A DNA stretch of 64,000 bases. Origin: Lota lota. Its lineage: Eukaryota > Chordata > Actinopteri > Gadiformes > Lotidae. The stretch spans positions 823,501 to 887,500 of the forward strand of contig JACYXH010000400.1 in assembly GCA_026745465.1 (NCBI GenBank), in the 5' to 3' direction. Made by a program: the position numbers and the translations under genes. Positions 24,261-36,840 of this stretch are shown piece after piece (within the stretch, counting starts at the first letter, position 1; each line of letters starts with the position of its first letter). Under the pieces are notes generated by a model that ran no database searches, was not told the origin of the DNA, and saw only the letters and a list, made by a program, of their open reading frames with translations.

Positions 24261-25668
24261 AGGTAGGATAGAGCGAGAGAGAAAGAGACAGGGGGTGGAT
24301 ATATGACAGCTGGCCGCTGATGGTCTAGTCTGGGGCAATTCCTCTGGAGAGGTCACATACATCACACATCTATTACACACAATACTTCCAGTTAAATGCT
24401 TATCCGATTTAGAACACGCGTCATATTATTCAACAAGTGCAGAACAGGCCTAGCTACTGCACCGCGCAGTGATCTAATTAAATGTACATACATCGTGCCA
24501 GTTAGTGAACTGAGTACTTGTTGTGTCGCTACAACACGTTTGCAACACATTGAGCATTACACTTAGGAGAGATCCAGAATGGCTTACAATAACCACATTG
24601 TGCGGAGACCACGCATACAGACGGGGCATAACTCAGGGAGGAAGTTGATGAATGAGAGTCACAGATGAGCAGTGATCTGCTGAGGTCACTGGGGTCCTGT
24701 CTGCCTTTCGCACCCGGGCGAGAGCCAATAAATGTTTTCCTATTAGTTCCCCTGTGTGAACGCTCACACTCACTCATAGAGCCGTGATGTGTCTGACAGA
24801 GACCCTGGTGCAATTAAAGCAGAGAGGGTGTTAACGTGGGCCTGTGGTGAACCTGCCGTTGAATATAGACTTTTTGCAGACAATGTGCGCGTGCGTGTGT
24901 GTGTGTGTGTGTGTGTGTGTCGTACGAAAGGGTTCACTGTCAGACAGCATGACCTCTCTCTCTCCCTCCCTTTACCGTTCTCTCTTTATCTCTCTCTATC
25001 TCCATCGCCGTATTGATGACTGCACGATAAAAAAAATGTTTTTGTTGCCCTGGTTAAATGGCTGATATGTATTACCAGCGTCATAACTATTCATGTAATA
25101 AGTGTAATTTCTGTACTTATTATTATTATTATTAAGTACAGAAACACCATTGTAAACACCATCATTCTCCCTTTTCCCTCTCCCGACTTTCAGTTCATAG
25201 TTGTTTACTGGTTGCAACTCGCTAGTAACTAGGTAATGGGTAATTTACTACGGAGCAAAGTAGAGCTCAGATGTCCACACAAAACCTGGGGCTACGCTAA
25301 CACGCTATTCGCCACAGAGTGACACCACAGAGACGCTAACACACACGTGCACAGAACCGATATGAGGGTTTTTTAAGGTAACTTGAGCGTGTTGACCAAA
25401 AGCTCCAGATGAGCAAAATTAAAATGAAAGCTCAAAGCTGCACATCAATGCGAAAGGGAGGCAAAGTGCAGCTGATGAGTCGCTGTCCAGATTTGCCTGG
25501 CGGGTTTGCATGGGAAATCTGAGGTCAAGAGAGCTGCACAAGCGCACACTTATCTACTGTAGTCACCTATTTGCACGGGGATGCGGCGATGAAACATTCC
25601 TCTGTGCAAACAGTGCAAAGGTAGCAAGCAGCAGAGGCTCGGCCAGTCAAACAATCACCTCTCTTTCT

Positions 25669-25791
<123 letters not shown>

Positions 25792-25994
25792 AACTGGTTT
25801 TATCCATACATTCTCTCCTCTCCCCTCCCGTCCTTGAGTTCCTCCATGTGTGATTCTTTAAAGGCATGTCTTCCTTCCAGCCATTCTGGTTAAACTTCCG
25901 CTGCTGAGCTTAACACAATGAGTCTGATGGATGACCCCTCCCTCGCAGCCTCCCCACAGACCATAACAACACTAAATGTCTCTGTGTCTCTGTG

Positions 25995-26026
<32 letters not shown>

Positions 26027-26544
26027 GCTGATATTCATGCAACTGTCCTGTACCAGCATATGTTCCTTCTCTATGTGCAAAACCATGCCTAAAAGTGCAT
26101 CAAATCCCTGGCTTGCTATTTCTAAAATAGTCCAAAATAAATACCTTTCAGAGACGTGATCTCGTTCTGGATGGACCTAAAGTGGTCCATCGTGATGAAG
26201 ATGAGGATGAAGATGAAGGATGTGTAATGTATCGATGAGGTGGTCAGGAACGCAGGTGGAAAGTGCCAGTAAGTGCTGCAGTTGTCCGAAAGGCTTCCTG
26301 TATCTGAGTTTAGTTCATTGATACGCTCTGCAGTTCATCTGTGCTCCTGGGCTACTTTACCGCTCTCTTGCTCAACAGAGCTGCTGGGCCAGGGATGGTG
26401 CTGTGTTGTGGGTACTGTAGTACAACACACACGCACATACACACATACAAACACACACACGCTCATTGTCTGTGTGTGTAAAGGAATCTTCTTGGCAATA
26501 GGCTCCACCCCTCTCTCCCCTCCCATTGTACATACCCTCCTTCT

Positions 26545-27150
26545 CCTCCTGTGCCGGCCACTGTTCCTCCTCCTTCTCCTCTCTGAGTCAAAGCTCTGTC
26601 ACTGTAAAGTTTGGCTGTCCCTGACAACATATGGCGCGTTATCATTACTCTGCAAACCAGGGGCTGCTGCTGCCGCTTCAAACGCACACTGCTGATTCAT
26701 AGCTCAGTACATAAAACGGGAGATACGGTAGAGGAGGAGTGTTTACCCTAGACAAACAAATAGGTGTTTGTTATTCTCAAACACCTAGAGGAAAATCGAA
26801 CAACATGCAGGAGGAAAGCCTCAGAAGTAAGGTAGACAAATTGTTCTATATAGCTTTTTTATGTCTGTATGTCTTTGTTTGGGGAAGAGATTATTTCACG
26901 AAACGCATCATGGGAGACAACCGGTGTTATCGCTGTCTCGAGTGTGTGTGAGTGTGTTAACAGAGTACTAAATCAAAAGCACCACACCCAAAGGATAAAC
27001 TAAACATGGACATTGTAAAGATGAGAACATGCTATGCAGAAACTGCTACAGAATATCATTTTCTTCACTTTTACCCCCCCCCCCCCTCCCTCCCTTCCAG
27101 AAGAAGACAAATGATGACCACACAAAGCAAAATGTCCTGATGTAATGGTT
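26545..27150 (+). repeat. Inverted duplication B, right arm (606 bp)
   Basis: Inverted partner of 20778-21378, 5.2 kb away. It carries the same 48-codon frame on the plus strand, so it opposes plectin transcription. One of the two AP-1-like sites is changed here (TGATTCA rather than TGACTCA), while the other (TGAGTCA) is kept. Confidence 0.93.
26805..26951 (+). CDS. Small membrane-like open frame, copy 2
   Basis: Identical over all 147 bases to the frame at 20972-21118 but on the opposite strand. The nearest difference is just upstream of the ATG. A product from this strand could not splice to plectin. The recent duplication alone may explain the identity, so it is not proof of coding function. 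Confidence 0.2.
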   Translation: MQEESLRSKVDKLFYIAFLCLYVFVWGRDYFTKRIMGDNRCYRCLECV

Positions 27151-27583
27151 TAGAAAAACATATAATTATGTTGCATATAGGCTTATTTGGGGTTATTTCA
27201 TTCAAAATTAACTCTAGAAAAAAGGTTAAGGGGTACGATTTAGTCCTAAAACCAATCTGGTGTTCATATTGTAGGCATACAAACTGATGTGTTGCTGAGA
27301 AAGAATAAAAACAAATCTCACTAAACCTTCTGTGCCAAAAGCACGCCAAGCATCCAACATATAGAGTTCAACTGAACGCCCTTTTAATGTTCTGATTGAG
27401 CTGCGACAGACAGGGCCAGTCAGCCATCATCAGAGACACTGTCAAAATAGTTTAACGGTAAGCGCACTCAGATACAGAACCCCGGCAGGATAATAAACAG
27501 TGGTCACATACAATGGAAATCGACTAGTCTAAAACACAAATCAGAATGATGCTCAGTAAGTGTTGAATTGCCCTTGGTCTCAC

Positions 27584-27623
27584 CTCCTATCAGAGGGCCA
27601 ACAGAGATATTATTCGCTTGCAT
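27584..27623 (-). CDS. plec: Candidate plectin alternative first exon (13 codons)
   Basis: The ATG at 27623 has ACC before it (good context) and opens MQANNISVGPLIG. A single G follows, then GTGAGA, a strong donor. The phase-1 G matches the junction used by the 1c and 1f exons. It is on the plectin strand between the 1f exon and the S10 exon, just beyond inverted duplication B. The peptide is not one I recognise from mammalian isoforms. The pattern could arise by chance, and no promoter motif is obvious. Confidence 0.33.
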
Positions 27624-27784
27624 GGTACCTTGCACGTAATTAAATAACGGTTGCACAGATAGAGTTTGACATGTTGTTGGCAGCAGAGAAAGGTGAAGCC
27701 ATTCTGCAGCGGCAAGGAGAATTCCTTGTGAATAATCTTATAGCAGATTTACATAACAGCAGAAAATACATGACATAAAACTGC

Positions 27785-27960
27785 TCAAGTACTTCTCATT
27801 CAAACTACTCATACATACTACTCCAACATGCTACTCATACATACTGCTAATACATACCTATTCATATTTACTGCTCATACATATTGCTCCTACATACTTA
27901 TTCATATGTACTGCTCATACATACTGCTCATACCTACTGCTCATACATACTGCTAATACA
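27785..27960 (+). repeat. Degenerate minisatellite, unit about TACTGCTCATACA
   Basis: Roughly a dozen diverged copies of a 12-13 base unit (TACTGCTCATACA, TACTGCTAATACA and similar). No coding frame is kept. Confidence 0.8.
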
Positions 27961-30163
27961 CAAAAATGTGCAACAACACAAGTGGACAAAGCCCCGCCGC
28001 CTGATTTGATTGGCCGACACCAGTAGCCCTCTGGGCAGGTACTTTGTCGTACTGACAGGTGTTACTAGCTAGCTGGGAGACGGCAATCAGAGACACCACA
28101 TCATGACTGCGCTCCAGGAATTGCGTTGAGTCCATATGGCTAATGGAATGGCATCATTAATGGCATCATTAATCAACGTGTGACTGCTTGACAACAGAGG
28201 AGGTGACAGAATGAGAGAAAGAGTCCTTTATTGGAACTCACAGCTCAGTAACAGAATGGCTTAATGGATAAAGGCAGATTGTTTGGAAGTATGTCAATGG
28301 TATATCGTACTGGGTTATATCCATTTTTTAAAACCCCTATCCCCAAAACACTGCAGTTTCAGGTTTGGCTATTAACAAAAAGTAACTCGTATAATTAAAC
28401 GAGAGTGCATCCTATAATGTCTGTTTCCAATGTGTCATGAGCTGCTGCGTTCTCTAATGCCACAGGGTGGAAGCAATAATCTGCAAATCCCTCCGTTTCA
28501 TACATAATAAACCCAGTAAGAAATTATAAGGCTACACAGCCTGTTTGAGTAATAGACTAGTGATGGATTATGACCTTTATACACTTGCTATTCATAACTT
28601 GGTGTTAGTAGGATAGGCTTGGACTAAAAGCTGCCTCAAACGGGGTGATTTCGGATTTTAGTCGTTCGCAGACAGGGGCTGTGTCACTTTATTATTCTTT
28701 GTAACTGGCTAACTGGCGTTGATAGTGCTATCTGCCATTTATTTGCCACTGTAGCTACAACTCATGCCACTAGAGGCTGCTAATGGAAGAATATAGTGTA
28801 TACTTATATAGTGCAGGTTTAAGGCCAAAGGCAAGAGAGAAGTTACCCCTCATAAATCTAAATATTGTCCTCTTCTAATAATGTGTGTTTCTTCTTCAAT
28901 CCTCTGGGTATCCGGAGTCCCTAGAGGTTTTTATATTATCATAAAAAACATATATTACCATTTTTTTTCCCACTGTCACAGGTTTATACTGTACAGTTAA
29001 CTGGGGGAGGGCCCTGGGATGAATGAGCATTAAAAGGAAGGAGGTTATTTTGTCCCTGGCTGCCCAGCCTCTTAGCTGGTCTCCAGTTTCTGATGCCAAT
29101 AAAGACTTTCAGCAGGATGCCGTCAATCCACACAATGCTTATCAGCAGACCCTGCCCGTAAAAAAATACTTGAGTTATTTATTATGGTCTGCTTTAGAAA
29201 ATCCCCAAGTTTGTTCTTTTTTGGGGGTTATTTTTGCTTCATAATTACAGCAGATGCCCGTTGTACAGCTAGCTCACTGGCATTCATTTCCTTTCTCTTC
29301 GTGACAATTACACAAACACAGCAATCTGTGTTTAAATATCCCAATACAAAACAGTGATGTACTAAGAACAGTAGCATGTTGCTGGGCCACTCTATGAACA
29401 CACAATTACCTAGGACCATTGCCAAGTCTCCCTCCTGTAACATCCAGTAGTAGTCCTGGTCCTGCCCTCTTTGGTCCAGCTCAGACCAGTAGCCTCGCAG
29501 CGGGCCGCCAGACAAAACATTCCATTGGCCTAATGTCATCCCAGCTGTACACAAATCCCCAGCCCACCGCCTGCTGCATCAGCACGGCTACCAGGCCTGG
29601 TGGAGGTGAACGCACACACGCATTGTTAAAAGTTTAATCCAACTGGCTGTGTGAGGCCCATATACACCAAGGACATGAGATTAGCCATATTTGGTCGATG
29701 AATGTTAGGAAAAACAAGAGAGGATTGTGCAGAGCAAAGCCACCCACAGAAAGGCTCTGGCTTATGGCCCAGATTTTAAGACAAACTCTAACTCTCTAGT
29801 TTTGTGTGGAGAGATCAATCTCTGTGTGCGATCAGCCGAGCAAAACACAGATAACACAGACAAACACATAAAATGTCTGCTTCATCGTACTTTACTGTAT
29901 ACTGCGTGATGACGATGAAGTTTCTGATGACAGCACATAATAACTCTGATACACTGTTTAAAGAAAAAATCATGATAGTAAAACAAACCATCAGAACGAT
30001 TAATTTGTTTTATCCAACATCGACGTAGAACTGATGGATCTAGAACGATCTATACGTACATCATAAGTTATAGCTGAAATGCATTCCCACTAACAGGCAT
30101 GTATGATTTTTGTTCATAGTTGTACAAATGTGTACAAAGCGCGCATATATGAATCCCCTCGCA

Positions 30164-30462
30164 GTTCCTGGTAAGACCAGTCACACTGCCCAGAGTCACA
30201 CTGTGATTGGCTGGCGATATACTTCTTACTAAACATAACCATCTCTAAGCAAACCGTAATCTGTAATAGTCCACAATTTAGTATCTAAACTTAAACATCT
30301 CTATCCTAAGACCTAAACTTAACTCCATTTTAACCTAATACCTAGACTTAATCATCTCTAACCTAATACCTAAACTTATCCACCGCTAGCCCATCTCTAA
30401 CCTCCCATCGCCAGCCAATCACAGTGCGATTCTGTGCAGCATGGGCGGGTCTTATCAGGAAC
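30164..30462. mobile_element. MITE-like element with terminal inverted repeats
   Basis: The left end GTTCCTGGTAAGACC and right end GGTCTTATCAGGAAC are inverted copies. The similarity continues about 50 bases inward to TGTGATTGGCTGGCGAT on the left and ATCGCCAGCCAATCACA on the right. The interior (30240-30400) is a degenerate CTAAACTTA/CATCTCTAACC repeat. It has no coding sequence, so it would be a non-autonomous element. Target-site duplication is not clear. Confidence 0.65.
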
Positions 30463-31258
30463 AGCGGTATGGGATCCATAGCCACGTGCACAGGGCCGTT
30501 CTCGCGTCCTCCTCTAATAGCTATACATTCTGCAGCTGTTCAACTCTCCACAAGGGGACTGGAGTCCCAGACTAGCCCTCCCAGCCAGCCAATTCCTAGA
30601 AGGGAGGTGGAGGGGAACAGAGCATTCTAGCATCTCCACCCAGACCTCCCACAACAATGTTTATGCTGTGTGTGTGCATGGACGAATGTGTGTGTGCATT
30701 TAATGACACTACCCTATTCCCTCCCCAGACAAAATTCTCCCACTCCCCTTTAGATATGCAAAAGCATAACTATCTAAGTAAACAGAACGGGAGATGAGAG
30801 ATGAGAGAGTGAGATGGTTTCACTTTGACTCACATGCTATTTGTAGTAAGGAGTAAACTGGTAAAGATTCTCACACACACGCACACCCACACACACATAC
30901 TTAGACTAGGTCAGAGTTGGAGCTGTAAGATAGCATCACTGGGCTAGGACTTGACCATGACAAATCCCTGAGAAATGGCCCATTTCATATTTATTTCACA
31001 CAAACATATTTGTGTTGCCTGTATGAAACCACCCTTGTGTAATTAACACCATTGTGTTATTGCAAATACCAATACATGGATTAACTGATTACTACTTTGA
31101 TGTTTGTGAGGTTGTTATTTCTAAGCCTAGTGTGTTGTCATGAGCTAACTTGTCCACTAGGAGCTGTGCTTTCTCCGTATGACCACAACACATTTAATAA
31201 AGCAAGAGTGGAACAAATATAAAGACGGAAAGATAGAACATAAATAAGCAGACTGACT

Positions 31259-31259
<1 letters not shown>

Positions 31260-31304
<45 letters not shown>
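31260..31304. repeat. (GACA)n microsatellite
   Basis: About 11 tandem GACA units. Confidence 0.95.
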
Positions 31305-31504
31305 TAGGCGTGAGAGCGTGAGGAATTTAGAAGACGATAATGCATTATGGAAAATTTGCAGCCATCAGTAATTCATTTAACATTTATATATTTACCTGAA
31401 TCAATCAATGGATAGCTACTAAGCATTTCAGTTCAGGGATACGGATGTAACTAAAGTACAGCATGTGTGTGTGCGTGTGTATGCTTCTGTGAGTATGATA
31501 ATGT

Positions 31505-31840
31505 TTATTTTCTTTAGTTTTTTCTTTCTTTCTTTAACCAGGGAAACCTTTTTGGAGGGAGACCTGGCCAAGATAGCACACGAGGTCTAGAGGTTACAAA
31601 ATGATGGCCAAGAGCATGTCAAAACAGACAAGGATCCATTAAGGGAAATGGAGCACCTTAAAGATAGACAAGGGACAACAGATACATACTACAACATCCA
31701 GCTTAGGAATACCAATAACACTCTTCAGTTGCAGAGTTTTTTATCAGGGCTTTGAACTCTCACCGGGAGACAGAATCATTGAGCTGTAGTGTGTTCTGGA
31801 GGTTATCCCATGACTAGGCGCAAAATAGGAGAAAATTGCT
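31505..31840. repeat. Interspersed repeat fragment of fish type
   Basis: CTTTAACCAGGGAAACC and GACCTGGCCAAGATAGCAC match the style of a repeat common in salmonids and other teleosts. Its right edge meets the perfect hairpin at 31842. A donor-like site near 31754 lies inside it. Confidence 0.5.
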
Positions 31841-31841
31841 C

Positions 31842-31879
31842 CAAGTTCTAAGCCAATCCTGGGATTGGCTTAGAACTTG
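31842..31879. repeat. Perfect 18-bp hairpin
   Basis: CAAGTTCTAAGCCAATCC is followed after TG by its exact reverse complement. An 18-bp perfect stem with a two-base loop is unlikely by chance in this AT-rich sequence. It may be a transposon end or a fold-back remnant. Confidence 0.9.
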
Positions 31880-32054
31880 CTAGAGTGTGCATAGTCATGT
31901 GTCTGTAGTTGCATTTAAACTAGCTAGCAACACCTAATAGATGGCACCGCAACACACACACACACACACACACACACCTCTAGCTCTCCTTAGCTCCATA
32001 TTACCGTTCATCCCTGTTGTCAGAGTGCCCGTGTGTCTTTTTCCATGATGGTCA

Positions 32055-32076
32055 GGTGTGTGTGTGTGTGTGTGTG

Positions 32077-32155
<79 letters not shown>

Positions 32156-32171
32156 GCGTGTGTGTGTGTCA
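32055..32171. repeat. (GT)n microsatellite
   Basis: About 115 bases of GT with one AGG interruption. A CA tract at 31951-31977 lies nearby in the opposite sense. Confidence 0.95.
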
Positions 32172-32549
32172 GGGGGTTGTGCTACAGGCGCCGGCCTGGC
32201 TACTGTACACCATGCTCTGGTTCCCCACGGGACGGCCGGTGGGACCAAGTCCAGATGTCTGTACGTTCTTTAATTGATTCTTTCATAGGATGTCTCAGCT
32301 TTTCCAGAGCTAATGATGTCTCTGTTTCTTCCTGCCTGGCTCTAATCTACAGCGACCCCATACGTCTCCTCTGATCATGACAGATTAGCTCGCTGGCCAA
32401 TAGGGGTGGACGCTGTTATCCTGTGCCCAATAGTTTGGAAATAGTAGTATTGTTGGTGCCGGTATAACTTAACTTACTCTTAGAAAATGGCTTAATGTTA
32501 ACAACAAATATTATATTCAGTTCTTAGTGTTCTTGTTCTCAGGCTAACT

Positions 32550-32615
32550 TTGAAAGACGCTTTGGATAAAAACATTTGTTAAATTACTTGATGTAAATGT
32601 AAATGTAACTATGTA
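32550..32615 (-). repeat. Teleost repeat tail fragment
   Basis: GACGCTTTGGATAAAAACATTTG followed by GTAAATGTAAATGTAAC is the familiar end of an abundant fish short repeat. A related fragment in the opposite sense is at 48755-48800. Confidence 0.6.
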
Positions 32616-33699
32616 AAAGTTGATGTCTCTGATGTAAATGTTTGCGGAGGTTACTTTGTAGGCTTTTTCTTCCTCGTTAAGAACAACCCTTTTTCGGCTG
32701 CAATTTTGTTTTCTCCTCATGAATACCAATCTATTAAGTAAGTATATATCATATTTGAAGTGCAACAATAGTAACCAACTGAACAAAGCATTAACACACT
32801 TTACGAATCTGTTGTGCACTGTTTAGTACCATACACAAAAAATAAAAATTGTCAAACGTGGGTTTAGAAGGGTCATAATTTGGCACAACAACTAACAACT
32901 TCATTTTCACAGAAAGACCAACAAAAAAAGAATTTGTAGGAGAGTTTAGCCCAATTTAAAACATAATTTCATTATAAATTTGTGATGACTACACAAACTC
33001 AAAGTCTCAAAGAACAGCCAACATCCTATTATGGACTGAAACGTATGTACCTCAGAGATAACCTTCGCCGTACATTTTACAATCTGGTTCACCACAGAGC
33101 AGAGGACGACCTTTCTCTGACGTTAAACACAAGTCCAACGGTGGCAAAGTGCAGATACAACAGGAAGGACAAAATTAGCCAGCTGTGATTTTTTACTTGC
33201 CGATAACAAAACAAACACGGGTCATTATTTCCAGTGCTCCTTTTTGACCAACAGGAAAAGGGCCGTCCATGCAACCCGGCAGCAGTCCAACAGGCCCAAG
33301 GGAGTGCAGTCAACAATTGTGTTTTAACACAATGTGTAGCAGATCATCTTCAGAGTAGGTTTTTATCGTTGAAACGAACCAGGCCCTTTATGTAACATTG
33401 GCTCGTTTAAGGACTACTGGAGGAGCCAGGCTCTGTAAGCCCCACCATGTAAGGCCATGGCTTCATTACTAAACAGACCTGCAACCACTGCTGGCCCATG
33501 GAGAGGACTCATTTGTTTCAGCACTGATAGCACGCATCACTTCTCCTGCTGCTGCGTGCCTTGCTGAAGCAGACTAAGCACAATGTTAACAGAGGAGAAG
33601 TTAGCAAGCAATCCTCTTCTGCAAGAGTAGGAGGTCCACATGAACTGAACCAAAGCTTAGAGTCCAATGTGATGAAGATATGGCTATGAGCAAGAAAAC

Positions 33700-33840
33700 T
33701 GTGTGTGAAGTGTGCGTGTGCGCTTGCGCATGTGTGTGTGAGTGTATGCGCATGTTCATGCGCGTGTGTGTGCGTGCCTGTGTGTGTGTGCGTGCCTGTG
33801 TGTGTGTGTGCGTGCCTGTGTGTGTGTGTGTGTGTCGGCA
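33700..33840. repeat. GT/GC-rich microsatellite
   Basis: An imperfect GTGTGTGCGTGCCTG repeat with three near-identical 22-26 base units at 33770-33836. Confidence 0.9.
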
Positions 33841-34559
33841 TGTGGGGCAGATTCCTGCCATTGTCAGCTGTGTGCGGTGACCTGTCGTGACATTCCGGGC
33901 TCAGGTTGCCCTGGACACCCCCAGACTGCAACACGCTTTAGTTCTCTGTCCTGGGCAGTGACTGGGCTGACAAAAGGAGTGGACACAGTCCAGTGTTTTT
34001 GACTGTGGCACAGAATGTTACAGTTCCCTTGTCTGGTTTAAATCCCAGTTTGTATGGAACGGAAACACTTTCAATGTTTGCTCTTGTCTACGGAAGAATC
34101 GAGAGACTCTTGAAAGGGTATGAGATCTTGAAAGGGTATGAGATGAATAACCAGTGGTATAAAACAAGCCTTCAACAGATGGATTGGCCTCCAGGGCGAA
34201 CAAGGACATATCCCATTGAATGTGTTCACAGTAGCAGACTGCCTCGGATGATACCTCCGTTGCTAAATATTCCATTCCCAAGAAGTGTCATGACCTAATA
34301 CTTTGCTTTCACTAATACATGAACCATGTCTTCCATTACCCTGATGGATCCCTCCCTCCTTCGCACTCTCTCTCTCACTCTCATCCAGATATGGTGTACA
34401 CATTCACATTGAACTATGTCACTAGGGAGGCATGCTGGGAAATGAGGAAGAGGGGATGTTTCCGAACCCCAACCCGATTTCAAGATTAAGAGTTGATGAC
34501 TTCACTGTCATTTTAATAAAACCTTTCCATCCACAGTGTGTTTCGACCTGTTTTGTGTG

Positions 34560-34610
34560 TGGGTGGGTGTGTGTGTGTGTGTGTGGGGGGGGGGGGGGGG
34601 TTGTGTGGGT
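34560..34610. repeat. GT tract with poly-G
   Basis: A GT microsatellite interrupted by about 18 consecutive G residues, a potential G-quadruplex on the plus strand. A GA-rich tract follows at 34755-34890. Confidence 0.9.
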
Positions 34611-35770
34611 GTGTGGCTGAGGGTGTGAGTGTGTGTCTGTATGAGTGGGCATAGCAAGTCGCTGTAACTTTTATGGTTTCTGTCATGTGTGTGAGTGAAG
34701 AGTGTGTGCATGTGCAGCTCTTCTATTATTTTAAGCTCCTACTGAAAAACAGCAGAGAGACAAAGAGAGGGAAAGAGAAAGAGAAAGAGAGGGAGAGAGA
34801 AAAAAGAGAGAAAGAGAAAGAAAAAGAGAGAGGGAGTCAGCGTCAGAGAAAGACACAGAGAGAGAGAGACAGAATGAGACACAGAGAGAGACAATGCAGA
34901 CGGATCATCTGATGAGGAGACAGAGGGCCAGTGTGTCCAACAGGACCTAAGTCCAGAAGAACCTCCATTGTTTTCCACATAACTGGGTCTGCCACTGCAT
35001 TTTCCATAGAAGCAGCTTTTTCGGCAAGCCACGTGTTTCAGACCTTGTAAAAACTGTAAACACCTGAAATAACGCAATGCTCCTGGTTTTTGTTAAAAGC
35101 CAGACCTCGAGGGCAAACGCACATTCATCCCATGGGTTAAGGTGTCAGGGAGGTGTGGTTGCATGGAAATGCAGTTTAAAACGTAAGGGCAGGGATCATT
35201 AAGCTCAATGAGCTGGCTGACATGGAAGCATGGGCAGAGGAGGGAGTGAACCCTGACACACAGAGGTTGATGGGGGTGACGTGGTGTGTGACACGCTTCA
35301 AGATAGATGTGAAGTCATCTGGTGCTGTCGACAGGTCTGTTGAGCACCGTTAAGCGGAAGCACTCAGCGACATCACACACACACACACAAACACACATAC
35401 AATTGAAACCATGAGGCGCACGAATAACAGAACGGCAACAGTTCCGTTTTTGGCAGAAAGTCTGGGCGGATTTAGAGAAGCTTTCCCTTCACTCCCTAAA
35501 AGGTATAGGAGGGATCCCAGCAATGCCTCCTTTATCAACCCCTGGCCTAAAGTGACCCTTGACCCTCGCTGTGTGTCAGTGCTGATCTATCCCAGGCTGC
35601 CGGCGTGTTTTGCTCACTGGATGCTGACGTGAAGAAGAAAAATGTCATAAAAACGGTGGGGTCAGAAGTGTGCTTTTTTTAGGATTCGACACAAACCTAC
35701 AACACAGCAGCTTGTCAAGAGGGAACTGTGAATAACACATTTGGATTCACACACAAAAAGCCTGACACAC

Positions 35771-35806
<36 letters not shown>

Positions 35807-36010
35807 TGTAACACAGGAACAGCCCCTGAATCTGTTGACTGTAGCGGTAGGGGAAAAATATTTATTCACACAAGAATTGTATTTCTTATCTTATATGATT
35901 CTGAATCATCCACAACTTTTTCATTTTTCTTAGTTTTGCCTAGTTGACTATACTGTTTTATTTCCTTTGATGTATTTTAAAGGAAGTAATAGTCCCATTA
36001 CCCAGCTTAC

Positions 36011-36017
36011 CCGTCAT
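36011..36017 (-). CDS. plec: Very weak candidate first exon (2 codons)
   Basis: AACC ATG ACG then a G and GTAAGC. The phase and donor fit the plectin junction, but two codons are too little to separate from chance. Confidence 0.08.
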
Positions 36018-36659
36018 GGTTACTGACATTAGCAACATACCGGCATCCCAGTTATACAAGTGACTCATCATGATAAGAGTGCAATTAAATTAAATCAACC
36101 ATCAAGACACCGCCCATACCCACTGTTGGCCTGCATGGCTGACCTCTGTGTACGACTTAACTCATGATGAGGGACGAATGAAGAGAACATGGATACGAAT
36201 GCATTGGTTTTCAAACGGTAGGTAGCAAGCCACTGGTGGGACGCAGCATAGGGTATAGCTGAACACAGGATGCTACATGGATGCAAGTAAGGATATTAGG
36301 TTCTTGAGACTAGGACATATGAGCATGAAAAATTAAGAGCAATACACAGCTTATAAGAAAACATGGAACTCTTGAAACTTTAAATTTACCAAACAGAAAT
36401 TGCAAAAACGTCAGCGTGCATACTGACCAAAAGTGAACCAAAACACACACACTTGGCATGTGGACCAACTACATTGAAGTACATACAAGGCAGCAGGCAG
36501 AGTGTAAGGGTTTAAATAAGAAGGGAAAACAATGCATTGGGGAGGATGTTCAACTGACAAGACAAACGCCAGTGGAGAAGAGTCCCCCTGGTGGACAGGT
36601 AAGAGAACACACTGCATGTGAGGTTTGACTAGGAAACTGTAGTGGGATTGGTTGTTTTA

Positions 36660-36840
36660 TATGTACAGTGGCTGAATGTATTTGGTGAGTGTAAAAAATG
36701 GGCTGTTTTGTGTTTTTGTTTGTAAGCTTGAAGTTTTTGATTGAACTTTTACAATTTCTTTCTGTTTTTGCTGACCCTGTGCATGTGGACAACAAATTCC
36801 CCTTTGGGGCAAATTAAGTTAAAATGTATTCTATTCTAAC
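36660..36840 (+). repeat. LINE-type 3' tail fragment
   Basis: AATTCCCCTTTGGGGCAAAT followed by AATGTATTCTATTCTAAC resembles the 3' end of fish non-LTR retrotransposons, which end in short tandem repeats after a CCCTTTGGGG stem. Only the tail is present. Confidence 0.5.

Noticed and set aside
25060..25110. MNSYDA frame with phase-1 G before GTAATA
   Set aside because: The donor lacks G at +5 and the surroundings are low-complexity TTA repeats.
27785..27960. CRISPR-like array
   Set aside because: Units are short, degenerate and directly adjacent without spacers; this is a eukaryotic minisatellite.
29405..29430. MVL frame with phase-1 G before GTAATT
   Set aside because: Weak donor and only three codons.
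31738..31770. MILSP frame with a phase-1 donor (CCCG before GTGAGA), minus strand
   Set aside because: It fits the plectin junction rule but lies inside an interspersed repeat fragment, so it most likely comes from the repeat.
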